A DNA stretch of 64,000 nucleotides from Vigna angularis (GCF_016808095.1 NC_068972.1:2232001-2296000), one strand, 5' to 3'; shown: positions 41,649 through 54,343, numbered from the stretch's first letter. Notes: generated from the letters alone by a model not told the origin. A program made the numbers and translations.

Positions 41649-43800
41649 TGTTTCGGTTAAATTAGTCTGATGGTCGGTCGTCTTTTCTTGTTTCGTTCTT
41701 TTTTGATCTTCAATCCTTTCTGAGAACGCGATCCATTCCAATGGGTCGTTGATATGCAGAAGACACTCTGACGCTCAAGTCAGATATGTTTCATAAAGAG
41801 GTCTATATTTTATTAGGATAGATATGTTTCATAAAGAGGTCTATATTTTATTAAGATAGAAAATGATATATGTATCTGGATACCAGTTTTATATTCATAG
41901 GACTTGTGGCATCCAAGTCTATTGATTAACCATTAGTGTAATATATTTTTTGGCAATATAACATGTCAAACACTCATAAATAACGCATATTCGCATTTAA
42001 TATGGCCATTTAACGTATTAATTGGCCATTAATGATATTTACCTTTCCTGATTAGTTTGTCTCACAGTCGATCGGTTGCCAGGTATAGTACATTAAGCCC
42101 CCCAAGCTCCGAGCAGCTGTTTGCAGGTGCGAAAGGGTTTAAATACGCCGGACGAATTTAAAGTGGCGGGAAAGAGTGATTACCCTTTTGAATCACTGAG
42201 CGGTGTGCTGTGGTTTGAGACTGAATGGCCGAATACTTGTGACCGCTCGGTTTAGGACCAGGAACTCTCGGAGAGCGTTCCCTGTGTTTTGTGGATGAGT
42301 GTGAGAGTTCAAGAACACTCTTCACCGCTCGGTTGAGAGGGATTTTCCTCTCGGTCATTGACTTCAGCTTTGACGAGAGGGATTTACCTCTCGGTCAAGA
42401 GGGATTTACCTCTTGATCTTTAATTGCAACGAGAGGAGTTTACCTCTCGACCGAGTGAGATTTACTGCTCGGTCTTTGTCTTCAACCTTGACGAGAGGCA
42501 TCTACCTCTTGGTCTTTAATTTCAAAGAGAGGAGTTTACCTCTCGGTCGAATGGGATTTACTGCTCGGTCTTTGTCTTCAATCTTGACGAGAGGGATTTA
42601 CCTCCGGCCAAGAGGGATTTACCTCCCTCTTGGTCTTTAATTTCAACGAGAGGAGTTCACCTCTCGGCCGAGCGGGATTTACCGCTTGGTCTTTGTCTTC
42701 AATCTTGACAAGAGGGATTTACCTATTGATCTTTAATTGCAACGAGAGGAGTTTACCTCTCGGCCGAGTGGGATTTACCTTTCGGCCAAGAGGGATTTAT
42801 CTCTTGGTCTTTAATTTCAACGAGAGGAGTTTACCTCTTGGCCGAGTGGGATTTACCACTTGGTCTTTGTCTTTAAACTCTTACTGAAAGACGATCGTTC
42901 ACCATGACGACTTGGACTGCGGCTATAGCTCTTGGGGACGGTGGCTTTCCTTCGGTTATCTTAATTGTCCGGTTGATGGACCGATCACATGGCTATGAAG
43001 GTTAGGGATCAATTGATGAAATATAACTAACTGTATACACCATTTCTTTCAGCGGCTGCAACTAAGAATAAATGGTGGGCGGAAACATTGACATTTAAGT
43101 TAGCTATGTCACAAATTCAAGATTCATGTTCCAAATTTAATGATATGTAAATATCAATTTTTAGAGAAGTCCACGTGCTCATCCGCTTTTTAGTTTACCG
43201 CCCGGCAAAGTCACAACCTGAAAGTTCCTGACAAGGTTGAACGTAAGACTTGAACCTTCCTGACAAGGTTGGATGTAGGGTTGAACGTTCCTGAAAGTTC
43301 TCAAAACAAAAGACATGCCTTTAGAAATTATTATGGAATTTTGTACTCTTGTTGCAAAACCTGGTATTGATCCGAATTACCAATGTCGAGGCCGAGCGCA
43401 TGTCGACACGTCTGGTTCCTCGTGGTTTCACGGGGATGTCGCTCGGCCCGACAGTGAGCGCCAAAATATTTCGGTTGAATTGGTCCGAGGGTCGGTCGTC
43501 CGAGAACGCGATCTACTCCAATGGGTTGTTGACCTGCAGAAGACACTCTGACACTCAAGTCATATATGTTTCATAAAGAGATATATTGTATATTTATAGA
43601 ACTTGTGGCAGTCAAGTCCAGTCAAGTTCATTGATTAACCATTAGTGCAATATATTTTTGAACAATATAACCTGCCAATCACTCATAAATAGCGTATATT
43701 TGTATTTAATATGATCATTAAACGTATTAATTGAACATTAATGATATTTACCTTTTCTGATTAGTTTGTCTGACCGCCGGTGGGTTGTCAGGTATATACA
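41649..43800 (-). mobile_element. Non-coding LTR retrotransposon (2152 bp)
   Basis: Two directly repeated LTRs (41649-42092 and 43467-43800) bound a non-coding centre. The whole is flanked by a perfect 5-bp duplication, AACTT at 41644-41648 and 43801-43805. Orientation is minus: reading that way, the right-hand LTR starts TGTATATACCTG and is followed by a primer-site-like TTTTGGCGCTCACTGTCGGG (43447-43466), and the left-hand LTR is preceded by a purine-rich GCTTGGGGGGCTTAA (42093-42107). The left LTR is longer mainly because of a 36-bp tandem duplication around 41790-41860 and an extra T-rich segment. The inner edge of the right LTR has TA for CA. No gag or pol is present, so it must depend on another element. 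Its TTGGCGC-type primer site differs from the Met-tRNA type of the element at 12117. Confidence 0.88.
42335..42866. repeat. Array of about 18 short hairpins inside the non-coding element
   Basis: Alternating units carry a six-base loop, mostly GATTTA or AGTTTA, between complementary arms. Arms include GAGAGG/CCTCTC (at least six times), AAGAGG/CCTCTT (near 42399 and 42788), AGCGG/CCGCT (near 42671) and AGTGG/CCACT (near 42846). The arms thus change together while the loop is conserved. A few units have imperfect arms. Linkers are CTTTAATTTCAAC- and CTTTGTCTTCAATC-like. Open plus-strand frames across it merely translate the repeat. Confidence 0.85.
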
Positions 43801-43805
43801 AACTT

Positions 43806-44370
43806 GATATTAGTTTAGGAGTTATAAAATTGTTTAATGATAAAATTGAAAGGAAGAATAAGAGAAATTATAAGTTTAAATTTTCTCACAAATACTTGAA
43901 AGTTATAAAATTCATTTAAAAAATTTAAAAGGTGACTTTGATTCAACATTGTCACTAATAATGTAACAACTATTTTTGGATGTATTTTTTTTTAAATATG
44001 GATAACTTGAATTGAACCGACCATTTTTAATCAATTTAACTTAATTAAAATTTCATAAAATTAGAAGTAAACTAAATTAATTTATGTTATATATATATAT
44101 TTTTCACAAATTAAACTAATTTAGTCTTGCATAAATGCTAAAACTAAGACGATTTTAACTTTGGAATTTATAATTTTAAATTTGAAATTAATCTTTTTCA
44201 TTGGCCAATTATGATATAATCTACCAACCTTTTTATCTATAATCAATCTCGTGAAAAATGAAAGAGTGGACTTCTAGTTTGGGAGGGTAGAAAGAGAAAC
44301 GAGGGACAAAAGAGTTTGATGGCACCATGATATAAAATTAATTAGCTCTGTTCTTTTATATTAGTTTTAT
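43806..44370. other. AT-rich intergenic DNA
   Basis: No gene or element was recognised. Confidence 0.4.
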
Positions 44371-45490
44371 GGTTTAATACCTATTTTGGTCCCTAGTTTT
44401 GTAGGGTTTCTTCAAAGTTGTCCTTCTTTTTTTGAGAAGTTCACTAACATCCTATCTTTCAAAAGCGGTTCACGTTAATCCTTTTTGCTTACGGCGTTAA
44501 AAAGGTTAACGGCAGAGTTGTCCAGCTGGCAAAAAGTTGATGACTTGTTCACTTATTATTGACGTGACACTGACACATAATTTGAGGTGTTAATTACGTT
44601 TAGGATTAAAATCATGTGGAAAATGTAAAACAGAGCGTTAAAATTAGGGCGTGAAATTTAGGGATTAAAGATGTGAAAGTACCTTTAGAATAAAACCAAT
44701 TGGTGAATTGGAGCGATTTGGGGTTCAACAATCTGCTTTCAATTTGTGTTGAGATTGAGTTCATGGTTTGTTCAACATCGTGGTTAGTTCAACAGCGTGG
44801 TTTGTTCGAAGACATGGGGCAAAGGATATTCACATTCCTCACATGGTGGAGTGATGCTGCAATTTAGGTTTTTGCATATTAGGACTTTCCTGATTTGGGA
44901 TTCTAGGGTTTTTTGTGTAGATTGTGTGATTGAGGTTGAAGAAAGAGGAAATTGAATAGTGTCGTTTCTTTCTTCTTCTTCTTTTTTTACTATGTTCTTC
45001 ACATGGTTTGCACATCTGCCACTACAGAGAGCATTGAATAGGAGAGGAACCAACCTAACTTACAAACTTTACAAACCCTAATAACTACACAAACCTGCTC
45101 CATAACGCCTTTGATGGGAGCGGCTGGGAGCGGCGGGAATCAAAACAACGCCTTCGACATTGACCATGGATTCAAGGTTGAGCACGGAGGCGAACTGTTT
45201 ACGGGTTCACCGTATCGAGCTGCACCGGTACCAGACAATGAATATTTTCACGTCATTTATTTTTATTCTTAAAATGTACACCTCAAATTACGTGTCAGTG
45301 CCATGTCAATAATAAGTGAACAAGTCATCAATTTTTTGTCAGCTGGGCAACTCTGCCGTTAACTTTTTTAACGCCGTAAATAAAAAGGATTAACGTAAAC
45401 CTCTTTTGCAAAAGATAGAATGTTAGTGAACTTCTGAAAAAAAGGAGAACAATTTTGAACAAACCCTATATAGCCTCAAAATCTAACTCT
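44371..45490. mobile_element. Long inverted-repeat element, probably Mutator-like
   Basis: An inverted repeat of about 190 bp lies at 44402-44590 and 45279-45469, with matching phrases such as GAAGTTCACTAACAT and GATGACTTGTTCACTTATTA on opposite strands. The left end extends outward to GGTTTAATACCTATTTTGGTCC at about 44371; the right end has diverged or lost that part, so no target duplication can be defined. The interior holds a GC-richer stretch (45090-45240). A minus-strand 89-codon frame at 44784-45053 is not recognisable. Confidence 0.65.
45114..45272 (+). other. Small unrecognised ORF inside the inverted-repeat element
   Basis: The ATG opens a 52-codon frame (MGAAGSGGNQNNAFDIDHGF start, then a segment with KVEHGGELFTGSPYRAAP). 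The first two-thirds is markedly GC-richer than the element around it, and the frame runs out in AT-rich sequence at the right arm. This is what a captured gene fragment (Pack-MULE type) would look like, but I do not recognise the source and it may be chance. Confidence 0.25.
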
Positions 45491-46809
45491 ACTTGCCCAA
45501 TAACATTACGTACATAAATATAAACAAACTCATATTTAATCATATTAAATATTAATATTGAAGACATCTCATGAGTAAATCAAGATGTTTTTTTTTATGT
45601 TAAAGTAATACAAAATACCTATTATCCGGAATGAATTGTGCATCTACTTATAAACCTGATGTAATTTTCTTTGGAATTATCATCATAAAAAATCTTATTT
45701 ACATAAGTAGATAGTAGTCAAATTATTATACCTCTTTTAAGTGTATTATGTCTATAATATCAGAAGCAGTCAGCTCTGGATGAGACCACTCATGAAGGTT
45801 TGTTTTATTTACTTTACTGGAGATGCTGCTTAAGGTAACATATGCATATGTTTTTAATTATTGGTTAATTATAATAATAAAACATGTGTTTTATTGGTTA
45901 ATTATAGTAATAAAACATGTGTTTTATTGGTTGTTGGATGAATGTGTGTGGAGAATGGAGGGGTGGCTGTGAGGGACCCAAGGGAAAAGAAGGATGACAG
46001 AAGATTGGTTACATATTTATAGAATTATTAGAAAAAAAAATGTAATCCTTTATCTAGTTTTCAAATTTTAAAATTCAGATATACTTTTTAAACAAATTTT
46101 AGAAAATTGTAGGACAATAATTAATTTATAGAATTTTCAAAATAAAAATAAATAAATATTAACCAATCAAATCTACTCACGTAAACAAAACAAAAATAAA
46201 GTGTGATATTTTGGGAATTAAAATTTATTCTTCTCCTTCTCAAATTTTATAAGATAAAATCTATTTATAATATGAGATAAAAACACACAATTAGCAAAAT
46301 AAAAAAATAAATTTAATATTTCAATTTTCAATAATAAACGTAATCACCCGTTATTTGTTTATAAAATGATACAAAGTTTTGAAATTTAGATGTAATTAAA
46401 ATATAAAATAAGATTTCCTTTTTTTGGAAAGGACATATAGTATTTCTAAATCATTAAAAACATAAATATGAGTTCATTATCTGACAAACAAAAAATATTA
46501 AATAAATTACTTTATAAAAATATATAAATATAGTATATTTTTCTTTCTTGTCTTATTGTTATTTTTTTTTCACTTTTTAACATGATTATCATCTCAAGCA
46601 TTTATTTATTTTTCAACTTTATTAAAATAAAGTAATATCCTAAATTAATATAATTGATACACTATAAAACACATTAAAATATACTATCTTTCTAAATTGA
46701 TATACACTGATATTAATACATATTTTACAAAAGTAAGTTTATATGGGGGAAAGTTTTTATTCTACACTTTATTTCTTTTATCATAAAAGATATGAGATAT
46801 CAGTGTATA

Positions 46810-46886
<77 letters not shown>

Positions 46887-48130
46887 TTTAATGTATTTAT
46901 AATATTAAGTATTTTTAACTTATATTAATTCAGAATATATTGATATAATATAATTTTAAAATTGGTTTCTGCTCAAGGATTAGGTTAATTTCATCAATAT
47001 GAATGAAAAATACACATATTAGTAATTTGTACATTATTTAAAGAGACATATAATTTAATATTTTGTTGATATATTTTTTAATTATATAATTTTATATTTT
47101 AATGAGTAAAATAATTTTTTTTGTAATAAAATATAATCTCTCTTTATTTTAAAATAATTAATAAATTTATATTTTTAATATAATTGTTGCATATATACTT
47201 TTTAAATTATATTATTATATTTATTTACTAATTTCATGTAAAAATAATAAAATTATATATTCTATAAATTATAATATTTTAATATATTAAAAATGTAAAT
47301 ATTCATGCACATAGTACACCAACACAGAACAGAAAAGATATGCCATAAAAAAGTTATAATACTCTGATTCATTCTTAAATCTTATTGTTTCTAAACTATA
47401 ATGGTAAAAAATATACTTAAAAATTGTTTTTATAAAATAATATACAGAAAAATCTTTTGTTCATATCAATAATATATGAATAATTAAATCACTATAATAA
47501 GATAAACATATCTTCTATAAATAGTGTATGGAAAATAAATTATGTTTGTTTTCTCTATACAAAAAATGATTCGGAAAAGTAAAAAGTATGTTGAAAAAAT
47601 CAAACAAATTGATTGAAAAGAATACAGTATTACAGTAAAATACACCTACTTTATTACTTTGTTTTTGTTCTCTTTTACTTTTTTTTCCTTTAAATTTAAA
47701 TCAAATATAATTTATTACTGTATTCGACTACCAGAAAAGAAGGTCCCAAGATTAGCATTTTCCCGTAAATATAATGAATCTGTTAATATTTTGTAGGCAA
47801 CTGAAGCGTTCTTTTAGTTAGTCATCCTTGACGGCGTAAAAAGCTGCATGTCAGAGATGATCTTATTCTAGTTGCTCATCTAAGCGCGTGGGATTCACCT
47901 TAGGTGAGATTTCGTAACCGAGTCATCTGAATGTTGTTAGATTCACGCGTGGGGAAAACAGAAAGATCGGATTCCAAGGAAGAATCTGAAGACGTTAGAC
48001 TATAGGGCATGATATACATGTAGCATGTTGATGGGTCATGCATGGTTGATGTATGCTTAGTGTTTCACACTCACACAGCCCCATGCCAGCTAGACATAAT
48101 AATGGAAATAAATATAATGTTTTTGCGGAA
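45491..48130. other. AT-rich intergenic DNA with microsatellites
   Basis: No gene was recognised. A roughly 42-bp unit ending AACATGTGTTTTATTGGTT is repeated in tandem at about 45855-45932. An (AT)n tract runs from about 46812 to 46881. From about 47740 to 48110 the base composition becomes more balanced and probably forms the upstream promoter of the ERF gene. Confidence 0.5.
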
Positions 48131-48133
48131 TTA

Positions 48134-48353
48134 ATATTTATATGTTTTACCTACTCGGGCCCATTAAATGCGAATTTTTGACCGGCGATAAAAAAAGAAT
48201 GGGTGAAGGGTGTGTTGTGCAGAATAGAAAAAGAGCATAGAGGGGCCACTCTTTGTGAGAGAAACCACTGCCAATAGCAGACACAGACAGACACAAGAGA
48301 GAGACAGAGGGAAAGACAGACTAGCTTCCTCCTTCTCACCCAAAACAAACAAG
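48134..48353 (+). promoter_or_regulatory. ERF core promoter and first 5'-UTR exon
   Basis: A TATA-like TATTTATATG (48134-48143) is followed by a GA-rich leader. A strong splice donor, AAG then GTAAATTT, lies at 48353/48354. The leader is therefore probably split by an intron of about 702 bp ending at TTTTGGAACAG (49055). An alternative acceptor, GTTTTTAG, lies near 48740. Transcript data are needed to choose. Confidence 0.45.
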
Positions 48354-49055
48354 GTAAATTTCATTGTAGACTGTGTTCTTTCAATCTTCTCCGTTCATTT
48401 TTTTTTTCTTCGCCTCGAGACTCCCATCGGATTAAAACACCATTATTATTTATTATTATGTAATGTCTTTTTCTCTCTCCTTTAAAAAAATTCTCACTCT
48501 GCTCATGTTGTATGGAGATTTGCACTCACTGTGTCCTTTGTCGTACCAAGGTCGACTATTTTATATAAATATATTTCTCAGATCGATAGAAACTCTCTAT
48601 TTTGTGAGGGGAGAAAAAATCTGGTCCATAATCTTTCCCCTTCTCTTTTTAATCTCAGCACTGAACTATACTAGTTTGGTTTTGGTTTGTGTTTTTGCTA
48701 CATATTGTCCGGTGAAGAGAGTTTTATTTCTGCGTTTTTAGGAGGATCTGTCTTCGAAAAAGGGCAGGCAAGCTGTGGATTTATGTCGTCTGGATTTATT
48801 CTGGCAGTGATTGGGGCTCCGTTGAAGCTCTCTAAAATTTGTGTTTCTTTTTCTCTCTTTTCAATTTTATCTGAGATTGTGTTCTTTGCCTCCTGGTGTA
48901 TGCTAAGCTGCGTACTCTGCGATAATATCGTGAAGCCATCTGTTTCAATGCGATTGAGGTCAAAAAGGTTTGTTTGTTTGGAGTGGATTTTATGTTTGTT
49001 TTTCTAAGTTTCATTATGTGATAATGGTCTGATTCTCTTTATGGTTTTGGAACAG
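48354..49055 (+). other. Probable 5'-UTR intron of the ERF gene
   Basis: GT...AG boundaries and a T-rich body support an intron between the leader and the coding exon. Several open frames in the region (for example 48463-48741 and 48687-49007) have Phe/Leu-rich, T-driven composition and are not convincing proteins. Confidence 0.45.
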
Positions 49056-49281
49056 GACTTGTTGCGGAGTGGAGTGTTACGGCTGTTTTCACATACAGAG
49101 ATTTTCTTATCTTTTCATATTTTTAAGAGGGGATTTAACTTGAAATCAGAGTTTTGATTACCTCTCTTTTCTTTGATTTTCTTCTTTCTCTTCGTCCATT
49201 CCTTGATTTTCTTCTTCGAGGGTTTCTTCTTCTACATATTCTGAGGGTTTTTAGAGGGTTTTTCCTCATTTTTTTCTCATC

Positions 49282-50337
49282 ATGCCTGAATCTCGGAAAC
49301 AACTGACTTTTAAACCGAGGCAGAAACCTCACCACTCAGTGCAAGAGTCCAAAGCAATGAGAAAACTACGAATAATTTATAATGATCCTGATGCCACTGA
49401 TTCATCCGATGATGAGTCAGAGGTGTTTCAGAAATCGAAAAAAGCAAGGAGAAACTTTTGTGAGATCCCTCTTCCACCCCTTCCTCAAACTTTCACCACT
49501 CCTGAAACCAATTCCTTTGAGGTGAATAGCAACAGCAATGCAGTGAGGGTGAAGGTTTGCATTGAAGGTCAACCCCAGACAAAAAAGAGGGTTTTGACCC
49601 AAACCCCATCAACAAGGAGGAACACTTCTGGGAAATATAGAGGTGTTAGGCAGAGAAAATGGGGTAAATGGGCTGCTGAGATTCGAGATCCTTTTCAGAG
49701 TACTCGCATATGGCTTGGTACTTTCAACACAGCGGAAGAGGCTTCTCAAGCCTACGAAGCCAGAAGGCTTGAGTTTGAAGCCAAGGCTAAGGCCAGAGCC
49801 TACAAAAATGTTTCAGAGCCTTTGTCCACAACTTCTGATAAGAGCATATGCTGTAACTCTTCTGATGCCGCTGCTGTGTCTGTGTCTGAGAAGTTTTCTA
49901 CTACCTCTGATGACTCAGACGGTGTGTTGTCACATCCATCACCTTCTTCTGTGCTTGAGTTGGATTCTTCATCTTCCAAACCCATTGACAATGACAATGG
50001 TTTGAGTGAGGAAGCTGTTGAGACTAATAATTTGGTTTCTGAATTTGCTGAACTTGAAATTCCAGATTTGAGTCTTTTGAACTTGCCGTCACCATTCATC
50101 GGTGCTACTGCTGGTCTTGCATCTGGTACTGAACCAGACTTTGGTATTGATTTTGATTGGCTATCACTTGAGGATTATGGTCAGGGTTTTGATGATTTTG
50201 GTGGCTTGGAAGATATTCGTATTTGTGGGTTTGATAACAATGAGCCTAGTAAACTTCCTGATTTTGATTTTGGCGATTTCTGTGCTGAAGAGTTTGCTGG
50301 TTGGACCGAGGAGCCCCTCAACATACCTTGTGCCTAA
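49282..50337 (+). CDS. AP2/ERF transcription factor, CRF/ERF118-like
   Basis: This encodes a DNA-binding transcription factor of 351 aa in a single coding exon. The N-terminus has the cytokinin-response-factor-type motif ([19 protein letters not shown], about 28-46), and one AP2 domain begins [19 protein letters not shown] at residue 118. Ala and Asp at the 14th and 19th domain positions are the ERF-subfamily signature, predicting GCC-box-type binding; [11 protein letters not shown] follows. The last part of the domain is unusual: the canonical LRG...NFP stretch is replaced by a Glu/Lys/Ala-rich helix-like segment ([19 protein letters not shown]), which to my knowledge occurs in the ERF118/119 branch. 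The C-terminal half is Ser-rich and then strongly acidic with repeated DFD/DFG motifs, likely an activation domain. A basic KKARR near 53-57 may be a nuclear signal. The gene appears intact. Assignment to ERF118 rather than another CRF is moderate. Confidence 0.93.
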   Translation: MPESRKQLTFKPRQKPHHSVQESKAMRKLRIIYNDPDATDSSDDESEVFQKSKKARRNFCEIPLPPLPQTFTTPETNSFEVNSNSNAVRVKVCIEGQPQTKKRVLTQTPSTRRNTSGKYRGVRQRKWGKWAAEIRDPFQSTRIWLGTFNTAEEASQAYEARRLEFEAKAKARAYKNVSEPLSTTSDKSICCNSSDAAAVSVSEKFSTTSDDSDGVLSHPSPSSVLELDSSSSKPIDNDNGLSEEAVETNNLVSEFAELEIPDLSLLNLPSPFIGATAGLASGTEPDFGIDFDWLSLEDYGQGFDDFGGLEDIRICGFDNNEPSKLPDFDFGDFCAEEFAGWTEEPLNIPCA

Positions 50338-53300
50338 GTTTTGCAGAAGTTCATAGGAATAATTTTACAATATTTATTATAAGTTTTGTTAGTTTTGGTG
50401 AGATCTTAGAAATTGTATAGGATCAATTTCTGAGTGCATATCCGTTATATTTATTTGTTTGAGGAAGAAGTTATGAGGAGAGTTAGTCTTTTAGTCTATT
50501 AAGTTCGAGAGATAATCTTTGGGTTTTCTTGTGCTGCTAAGAGCCGTCCAAAGATCTGAAATTTCAAAGTTAAAATTTTTCCTTTAAGCTGAAGTAATTA
50601 TTAATTTTATGTAAAAGTGGTAGTTATATATATATATTATAAATTTTATGCTGGTGTTTTATGTTGAATTTGTTTTTTCTTTTATTAGATTAATTCAATA
50701 ATAAGTTTAATTATATCAATTTGTCTTTTCAAAATATGTTTATTTTGTTTCCATTGTTACTAAGAAAAATCTTTCCATCTGTTGAGAAGTTGCAGAGAAT
50801 ATTAGAGGTGGAGGAAGACTATATTGCTTGAAGGGTGAAAAATAGTATTGTAAATTTCCACAAATTTTTATGGAGTAAAGTCTTTCTCGAAAACACTTCG
50901 ATTCGTAGATTAAGTTGCTTATGGGAGAGAATCCATGTTTATGTAAAATATTGTGTTATTTTGTTACTCCAAAATTAGAGATTTAGAAAAAAAAATTAAA
51001 CAATAATTGTTATTATTTCAATGATAATGAATAATAACTGTTAGATATGTATAAACAATAATTTTTTTTATAAAAGTTATAATCACGTATAATTGATTAT
51101 AAAATTGATTATAATTAATTCTGTACAATTTGTTACAGGTAACTTTAGAGGTTAAAGGTTTGAATTAGTTATACTTACTTATATATAAAGTATATAATCT
51201 TGTTAAAGGAAAAAAAAATGTATACAGAGATAATTGATTTGTATTTAAAGATATAATCCATTATTTACTTTTATATGTCTAACAATAATATGTTTTTTTA
51301 TAGTAAAAGTTTATACAAATATTAATAGTATTAAATTTTTTTATAACTATTCAATGCAATTAATGTTTTAATTAAATATTTTAAAAATAAATGAATTCAC
51401 TAAAAATGTTTATATAAGATAAAAACATTTAATGTTACTTCTAAATATAACTTTGCCAATTAACTAATAAGCTAGGTAATAAAAACAACAAATTTAAATT
51501 AATAAAATTAAATAATAAAAAAAAACTTAATTAGGTCAAGTTAATTCAGTTATATTTTTTTACTACTTTCAAAATTGATTTTTCGTAATTATTTTATTAA
51601 TTTTAGATGCTCAATTGAAAGCATTATGTAAAAGAAAGAAAGAAAGATGGATTTGAATATTTTTTGTTAAATAAGTTTAAAACTGATGGAATAGATTAAA
51701 CTCAGATAACTGATTATCTAGGTAGTGTATTTTTTATTTTACTAGTATAATTTATAATTATAGATAACATTATAATATTACGTCAACTTGTTGATAAAAC
51801 ACTGATATTAAGTCAACTTTGTTAAATATGACTGATATTCTTACTTATAATTATAATTGTTAATTTGTAATTTTTTATTATATTTTAAATTAGTATGTGG
51901 ATTTTTGTACATAATTTGTAATTAATTATTTAAACATATTCAAATTAAAGTTTAAACTTTACAAATTAATTTGTTCATATTTAATCTTCTTCTAATTTTA
52001 ATTCTTACTCATTCCAATTAATCTTCTGCTTCTGAAACCCAAAGCAAGGAAAATATGAATGTTTTGATTCCCAAATTTTGTTTAGCTAGTAAAGCTGTGA
52101 TTTTTGACCAAAATAGTTTAAAAAAGTAGAAAGAAAGATGGTAGAGTTGAGGCAAACCCTACCCCACCCAGCTGTATCGCATTTCCTTCCCTACTTCACT
52201 CTTCCACCACTTCCCTAATAAATAAAACCATTTTTCACCACTGGGACCCTTTTCTCTATCTGTTCCTTCTTCCATAAACATACTCTATACGTACATCATA
52301 CAGTATAGGATTCCATTTTTTTCCACATTTTAAAATTAATATTATAAATATATGTTATGATATTTTTCTCTTAGGAAACTTTCCATTATAATAAATCACT
52401 CACTTTCTATTCATAAAATATGAAATCACTTTGTTCTGTCTTCCATGGCCCCGCTCAAAACCACAATCTTTTACAATTAACGACAGCTTAATTTTCCAGA
52501 GATATTTTTTAAAACTAAAATTGTGATGGAATTTCATATAGATTGATCTAACTATACTTGAAATTTTGTACTGAGTCTGGTTTGATCATGTAGCTGCAAA
52601 GCAGTGGATGTAGGTGGTTCATGCAGACAATTCAGAATCTGATATATGATTCTGATGACTTTTAATTTGCTTTCTCCTCCCAACCAACCTATTGTCCATA
52701 ATTATAGCAATTCAGTTTCAATTTTCTTTTGAAATCTCGGAATGTTAAAATCTCTAGGGGAGAGTGTGGAAGGGGACACGTGGCTTGCATCTAGAGGTGG
52801 AAAGAGCAGAAAATGGTGGGGGAAAAACTGTAGAGGTAGAGGTAATAATAATGTTGAAGGAGTGAAGTTAGATAATTAGGTATGGGTAAAGGGTAAATGG
52901 GTCCCAAAGAAAGAGAGTTGGAGGGAGAATTAATGATGTTTTGATGATGGGAGTGTGAAGAAAATGGAGAAACATGAGAATGTAAAATTTGTACATGGTG
53001 ATATATTGGACCTTCTGAACTTTAATTTAATTTCTCTTGGTCGTTTCAGAATTATAATAATTGTACTGATATTTTGGGTTAATAAGGTTTAATTGACTTT
53101 GTCACCATTGGTTGCAAATCTTTCTCAATTGTCTGTTCCCCACACCCAAACAATAACATCAACGTCTCCTTCCCCACTTGCCTACTTAATATAATGTGTC
53201 TTTTCATGTCAACCAAAAAGTCCATGGAGCATAACAATTTTGCTTGGCCACCACGTTTCACTTCCCATACCATCTTAATATAATATTAACCAAAAATAAA

Positions 53301-54279
53301 TAATTAATGTTTAACAAAATTATGCATTAATTGTAACAGAAAAAGGTTAATTTAAAAAGTGAATATTTGATTTTAATTGTAATTTCTTTTTATTAAAGAA
53401 AATGTGAAGACTGTCTGTGAGACTTTTGATTACGGGGTTGTGTGAAGTGTGATGTTAGGTTTAGTGGGTCCTTGAGAATTGACTAGAACAAGCAGAAGGA
53501 GAAGAAGTATTTTACGAGGTTCTTCCCCTCAACATTTGATTTGACCTATTTGCATACAACAATATAATTTTGAGACTGAAACTCACTCAAAATACATAAA
53601 TTCAATCAATTCAATCAAAGAGAAACTCATTGAAAGTTACCATAGAAAAAGTAATTAAATGCAACAACTTCAAGTTAGTTTATTTGCATTTATGCTATCT
53701 CTTCATAGTACTCACAATCGGTTATTGAAATTTATATTGGCCCGATAATCTAAGAAGTCAAATTAAATCACATTGTATTTTACTTAAAAATGAATAAAGT
53801 TAATTTGTTTTTTTTATTTATTCTTTAAGTTCTGCTCATTTAATTCATTTTGAAATACTTTACTCTTCTAATTTATTCTTTCATATTTATTATAATAATA
53901 CATTCAAAATATATTTACTTATTTTATATTAATATAATTAAGGTATATTTACCTGTATGACAAAATATATCTTTACCTCCTGGTCTCAAATTGAAGTTTA
54001 TCAAGTCAACCGTGGGATAGATGGTCTTCTAGTCTGTTTCTTTATTTTTTAATTAAAAATTAAAATTAAAATAATTTAATAAATTAATTTTTGTCCATTA
54101 TATTACTTAAAATAAATATATATACATTAGTATTAAAATTAAATATTTAATACTTACAAATTAAATTTTAATTATTAATTGTAATAAAATAATTTAATAT
54201 GTAAGAAATAATAATTGTTTTAATTTGTTTAATTAGAGACATTAATTAATTAATTAAATTCAAAAATATTTATGGTATA

Positions 54280-54311
<32 letters not shown>

Positions 54312-54343
54312 TTTAAAAATATAAAATTAAAAAAATAATTAGG
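50338..54343. other. ERF 3' flank and AT-rich intergenic DNA
   Basis: The first 250 bases probably hold the ERF 3' UTR. Beyond that I see no coding region. A less AT-rich interval (about 52130-52960) contains CT-rich sequence and one ACACGTGG G-box near 52778, so a small non-coding gene or promoter is possible, but I find no miRNA or tRNA that I can support. A 64-codon minus-strand frame at 53079-53273 has no family resemblance. Confidence 0.4.

Noticed and set aside
42413..42887. Plus-strand frames of 75 and 85 codons with ERSLPLGR repeats
   Set aside because: They follow the hairpin array of the non-coding LTR element; the unit lengths break the frame repeatedly and no start or family is evident.
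48463..49007. Frames of 92 and 106 codons upstream of the ERF gene
   Set aside because: They lie in the probable 5'-UTR intron and have T-driven Phe/Leu-rich composition without recognisable motifs.
52550..52660. Possible miRNA precursor (phrase GATCATGTAGCTGCAAAGC)
   Set aside because: It recalls a miR167 star strand, but no complementary mature sequence or convincing fold-back is present nearby.
53079..53273. 64-codon minus-strand frame
   Set aside because: There is no similarity to a known family, no splice context, and it is short enough to occur by chance.
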